Origin: Oscillospiraceae bacterium | GTDB lineage: Bacteria; Bacillota; Clostridia; Oscillospirales; Acutalibacteraceae | Assembly (NCBI GenBank): GCA_902796905.1 | Contig: CADBQU010000008.1 | Location: 1 to 43,867, forward strand | DNA length: 43,867 nt | Direction: 5' to 3' | Shown: in pieces, positions 41,163-43,867 of the stretch | Position numbering within the stretch: position 1 is the first letter of the stretch | Layout of the letters: every line of letters begins with the position of its first letter | The notes under the pieces: model-generated | Seen by the model: only the letters and a program-made list of their open reading frames with translations | The model's database searches: none | Told to the model about the DNA's origin: nothing | Translations under genes and position numbers: made by a program

Positions 41163-41254
41163 TTTTTTCTCTTTTATTTTCTCTTTTTTATTTTTGTATT
41201 TTTTATTTTATTTTTGTTTCTCTTCTTTTTTCTTTTATTTTGTTTTTTTATTTA

Positions 41255-41283
41255 TTGAAAAAATGATTGCGTTATGTTAAAAT
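41255..41283 (+). promoter_or_regulatory. Promoter upstream of yebC
   Basis: TTGAAA (41255-41260) and TAAAAT (41278-41283) with a 17-nt spacer, 20 nt before the chosen ATG, which implies a very short leader. Confidence 0.6.
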
Positions 41284-41302
41284 CAATAGCGAGGTGAAAA
41301 AT

Positions 41303-42022
41303 ATGTCAGGACACAGTAAATGGAGCACCATTAAAAGGAAAAAGGAAAAAACCGACCAACAGAGAGCCAAAGTATTTACTAAAATAGGAAGAGAATTGGC
41401 TGTGGCGGTTAAACAGGGAGGTCCCGATCCTAACGTTAACTCTAAATTAAAAGATGTTATTGCAAAGGCTAAGTCTAACAATTATCCCAGCGATAATATT
41501 GAAAGAATAATTAAAAAAGCCGCAGGCGAAGGCGACGCAAACAATTACGAAGAAATTGTATACGAGGGCTACGGTCCTAACGGTGTTGCGGTAGTGGTAG
41601 AAACTTTAACAGATAACCGTAACCGTACCGCAGGGGATTTAAGACATTATTTTGATAAGTCCGGCGGAAATATGGGTCAAAGCGGCTCGGTTATGTTTAT
41701 GTTTAACCGCAGGGGCGTTATAATTGTAAACTCCAACAGCATAGGCGAAGACGAATGTTTGGAGGCTGCGTTAAATAACGGCGCCGAAGATTTTTCGGCA
41801 GAAGACGAAACTTACGAAATTTTATGTGCCGCAAACGATTTGGGCAAAGTAAGGGACGCTTTGGAAGAAGCCGGAGCCGAAATACTTTCCAGTGAAGTGG
41901 CTTATTTGCCTACCACAACATCTTCTTTAGAAGGCGAAGCCGTTGAAAAAATGGAAAGACTTATAGATATGTTGGAAGAAAACGATGACGTACAGGCAGT
42001 TTGGCATAACTGGGAAGAATAA
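41303..42022 (+). CDS. yebC: YebC/PmpR-family protein
   Basis: 239 residues from ATG 41303, matching the invariant family start MSGHSKWSTIKRKKEKTD; GAGGTGA lies upstream, and the in-frame start at 41267 falls inside the promoter. Conserved regions: AKVFTKIGRELAVAVKQGGP near 22, NNYPSDNIERIIKKAAGE near 57, GYGPNGVAVVVETLTDNRNR near 90, SGSVMFMFNRRGVI, and the C-terminal AYLPTTTSSLEGEAVEKM. The family was first described as a transcriptional regulator and is now also linked to relieving ribosome stalling at polyproline. It is followed after about 30 bp by the esterase gene. Confidence 0.96.
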   Translation: MSGHSKWSTIKRKKEKTDQQRAKVFTKIGRELAVAVKQGGPDPNVNSKLKDVIAKAKSNNYPSDNIERIIKKAAGEGDANNYEEIVYEGYGPNGVAVVVETLTDNRNRTAGDLRHYFDKSGGNMGQSGSVMFMFNRRGVIIVNSNSIGEDECLEAALNNGAEDFSAEDETYEILCAANDLGKVRDALEEAGAEILSSEVAYLPTTTSSLEGEAVEKMERLIDMLEENDDVQAVWHNWEE

Positions 42023-42054
42023 CAAAAGTATTTTTTAGTTTTGCAGAGGGTTTT

Positions 42055-43041
42055 ATGTTAGTTAAATATAACTTAAAAGAAATTGAAGAAAATGTTGTTT
42101 TTTTGGGCAGAAAAGCCTTTAATAACGTTTATTTGGCACTTTCTTGGTCCGGTACGGGATTTATAGTAAAATTTAAAGCGTCAAGAATTACGGTGGATTT
42201 TTCGGATACCTATAACGAAAAAGACCCGGCGTATATTTTGGTGGAAATAGACGGATTTAAATATAAACAAACCATACAAAGCGGAAGAGAAAAAATTATT
42301 ATAGAGGATTTATCGGAAGAAGAACACGAGCTTAAAGTAACAAGAATTTCCGAATCCGCTTGCCCTATATATGTTTCAAAAATAAATTTATTCGGTAAAA
42401 ATCCCAAAGTGCTTAAAAAAGAAAATCCGTTTAATTTTAACGTTGAGTTTGTAGGAGATTCAATGACCAACGGATACGGTAATTTGGTGGTAGATTATTC
42501 CACTTCCGAATTTTATACTTCCGAACAGGATATAACAAAAACCTATGCCGGATTAACGGCAAAGCATTTTAACGCCAATTTAAGCGCGGTTGCTGTTTCG
42601 GGACAGGGAATTTATAAAAACTGGGACGGCGGACAGCTTTTCAGAATTACGGATTTTTTTAATAAAGCCATAAGGAACACGGAAGTTTTGTGGGATTTTT
42701 CAAACAATCCTAAATTTTTAGTGCTTAACGGCGGAACCAACGATGAAACATTTGGTGTTGATAACGCCGATTTTAAGCCGGCGGTTAAAAAGTTTTTGCT
42801 TTATATAAGAGAATGTTATAAAAATACAAAAATAATTTATTTTTACGGTCTTATGGGCAACAGATACGAAAAAGAAATAAAAGAAGTTATAAGCGAACTT
42901 AACGTTTTTGATAAAAACATTTTCTTTTTAAAAACTTCGCATATTACCCAAGACGAAACCGGAGCAAACTCTCATCCCAATGTTTTGGGACATAAAAGAG
43001 CTGCCGGCGAGTTAATAGATTTTTTAGAAAAAATATTATAA
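42055..43041 (+). CDS. SGNH/GDSL esterase of carbohydrate esterase family 2 type
   Basis: 328 residues with no signal peptide seen. The N-terminal ~110 residues form a beta-sandwich (FLGRKAFNNVYLALSWSGTGF, DTYNEKDPAYILVEIDGFKY), as in CE2 acetylxylan/acetylglucomannan esterases. The SGNH domain has block I FVGDSMTNGYGN (Ser near 135), block III LNGGTNDETFG near 225 and the catalytic His region SHPNVLGHKRAAGEL near 306. CE2 enzymes typically remove acetyl groups from plant polysaccharides. Without a signal peptide it would act inside, on imported oligosaccharides. ATG 42055 has AGAGGG upstream. It may cooperate with the CBM/GH surface pair at 8.7-14.9 kb, but it is not adjacent. Confidence 0.85.
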   Translation: MLVKYNLKEIEENVVFLGRKAFNNVYLALSWSGTGFIVKFKASRITVDFSDTYNEKDPAYILVEIDGFKYKQTIQSGREKIIIEDLSEEEHELKVTRISESACPIYVSKINLFGKNPKVLKKENPFNFNVEFVGDSMTNGYGNLVVDYSTSEFYTSEQDITKTYAGLTAKHFNANLSAVAVSGQGIYKNWDGGQLFRITDFFNKAIRNTEVLWDFSNNPKFLVLNGGTNDETFGVDNADFKPAVKKFLLYIRECYKNTKIIYFYGLMGNRYEKEIKEVISELNVFDKNIFFLKTSHITQDETGANSHPNVLGHKRAAGELIDFLEKIL

Positions 43042-43074
43042 TAAAAAATAAAAATGTAAAAAATAAAAAAAGAA

Positions 43075-43119
43075 AAAGTTCGGAACAAATTTAAGTAAAA
43101 ATAAAATGTTCCGAACTTT
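43075..43119. terminator. Hairpin between the esterase and maf genes
   Basis: The 13-bp stem AAAGTTCGGAACA/TGTTCCGAACTTT has a 19-nt loop. The better U-tract (CTTTTTCTTTTTTTATT) is on the minus strand, although both flanking genes are on the plus strand; on the plus strand only weak T's follow. Confidence 0.6.
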
Positions 43120-43146
43120 AATGTTTTAAAAAGGCAAAAATAAAAG

Positions 43147-43743
43147 ATGAAAAAAATAATTTTAGCTTCAAATTCTCCCAGAAGAAAAGAACTTTTGGAA
43201 AAGTACGGTATAGAATTTTCGGTAACGGTATCTAAAGCGGACGAAAATATAAAAGAATATAATTCGGCGTCGGATTTTGCGGTTAAAGCTTCTTTGGCTA
43301 AAGCCGAAGCGGTTTTAAACAAAATAAAAGCAAACAAAGATTTTTTAAAAAACGATTATATAATTATTGCCGCGGATACGGTTGTAACTTTAAATAATAT
43401 TATATACGGAAAACCCAAAAACAAAGACGACGCCTTTAAAATTTTAAGCGAGCTTTCGGGGAAAACCCATTATGTTATAACGGGCGTAACAATTATTAAA
43501 ATTATTAAAAATATTAAAAAAGAAAATAATTTAAAAACATATACTTTTTTTGATAAAACCGAAATAAAATTTAAAAATATAAGTTTTAAAGAAATTGACG
43601 AATATATAAAAACCGGCGAGCCGTTCGATAAAGCCGGCGCCTATGCCATACAGGGTAAAGCCGCAAAATTTGTTGAAAGTATAAACGGAGATTTTGAAAA
43701 TGTTGTGGGGCTTCCGGTTTATAAAGTTTTAAAATTTTTATAG
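43147..43743 (+). CDS. maf: Maf-family nucleoside triphosphate pyrophosphatase
   Basis: 198 residues, full length. The N-terminal signature ILASNSPRRKELLEKYGI (about 5-22) includes the SxRR motif; AADTVVTLNNIIYGKPKN (about 76-93) holds the catalytic Asp; SGKTHYVITGVTI follows; EIDEYIKTGEPFDKAGAYAIQGKAA (about 157-181) and the VVGLPVYKV ending are typical. Maf enzymes hydrolyse dTTP/UTP or modified nucleotides to monophosphates and affect septation in Bacillus. An insertion of Lys/Asn-rich sequence lies near 120-135. Start 43147 has AAAGG at a longish distance. Confidence 0.93.
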   Translation: MKKIILASNSPRRKELLEKYGIEFSVTVSKADENIKEYNSASDFAVKASLAKAEAVLNKIKANKDFLKNDYIIIAADTVVTLNNIIYGKPKNKDDAFKILSELSGKTHYVITGVTIIKIIKNIKKENNLKTYTFFDKTEIKFKNISFKEIDEYIKTGEPFDKAGAYAIQGKAAKFVESINGDFENVVGLPVYKVLKFL

Positions 43744-43751
43744 TGTATTTT

Positions 43752-43783
43752 AAAAGCTATCTTAAAAAAAGATAGCTTTTGTT
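43752..43783 (+). terminator. Hairpin terminator after maf
   Basis: AAAAGCTATCTT/AAGATAGCTTTT stem with a 5-nt A loop just after the stop; the T tract after it is short. Confidence 0.65.
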
Positions 43784-43867
43784 AGGGTCGTACCCTAAAG
43801 GACAGTCTTATGTAGGATACGGTGTAACCCGTGAGGGTTGCACCGTTTTCCTTTGTTTCAAGCGGAT
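43782..43867. other. Structured intergenic sequence at the right edge (unidentified)
   Basis: Two further hairpins: TTAGGGT-CGT-ACCCTAA (43782-43798) and ACGGTG.AACCC-GTGAG-GGTT.CACCGT (43819-43846). Base composition is richer in G/C than the surroundings. It may be the start of an RNA gene or leader, or another repeat; the window ends before it can be identified. Confidence 0.4.

Overview
This window looks like a chromosomal segment of a low-GC Clostridia-type Bacillota, probably an uncultured gut or anaerobic-digester Oscillospirales-like organism. That placement is inferred from the very AT-rich intergenic DNA, strong AAGGAG-type ribosome binding sites, a sortase-like C-terminal signal, lipoproteins, a membrane pyrophosphatase, and the clostridial-style pairing of a divergent MetRS-like gene with gltX. 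No rRNA, phage, insertion sequence or CRISPR array is visible.

Layout. 1-2.3 kb (minus): the 5' tip of an unknown gene, an AraC/GyrI-type regulator split by a -1 shift at a slippery-looking heptamer, and an XRE-TPR regulator. 2.5-2.9 kb: tRNA-Leu(CAA) and tRNA-Lys(UUU). 3.0-8.4 kb (minus): an unknown alpha/beta protein, a NIF3-like protein, then gltX and a MetRS-like gene in one operon. 8.7-14.9 kb (plus): a translationally coupled surface pair, a 1449-aa wall-anchored multi-module CBM-like protein and a glycoside-hydrolase-like lipoprotein. 15.1-20.9 kb (plus): membrane PPase, DUF1846 protein and TypA/BipA. 21.0-24.8 kb (minus): a heterodimeric ABC exporter. 25.2-29.2 kb: an orphan 576-aa HTH regulator facing a zinc-ribbon membrane protein and a zinc-ribbon PrsW protease. 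29.4-30.9 kb (minus): tRNA-Pro(CGG), tRNA-Leu(GAG) and an RsgI-like lipoprotein. 31.3-33.8 kb (plus): TetR (with twin operators), TfoX-N, a methyltransferase and a small membrane protein. 33.9-38.6 kb: a LysR regulator diverging from a second heterodimeric ABC exporter. 38.9-43.7 kb (plus): Kup, YebC, a CE2-like SGNH esterase and Maf.

The most unusual signal is not a gene. Many intergenic gaps carry 60-82-nt inverted repeats built to one plan: an outer stem enclosing three hairpin arms packed with almost no spacers, usually closed by AAA/TTT/GAA triloops. They lie at about 17.2, 20.96, 24.9-25.1 (three units), 33.06-33.2 (two units), 34.9 and 41.08 kb, with a hairpin cluster at 3.75 kb. Sequences differ between elements but the architecture, and in three cases a terminal CCGTAAATA motif, is kept. 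Two loci (25.0 and 33.1 kb) carry the same A and B units in permuted order and opposite orientation. This is the best candidate for an undescribed system: a cruciform/cloverleaf mobile or RNA element family.

Functionally the rest reads as housekeeping (tRNA charging, translation stress, PPi and K+ handling) interleaved with an accessory polysaccharide-directed surface apparatus (CBM protein, GH lipoprotein, possibly the CE2 esterase) and envelope-stress or drug-efflux modules with local regulators. All calls come from reading the sequence; no database search was run.
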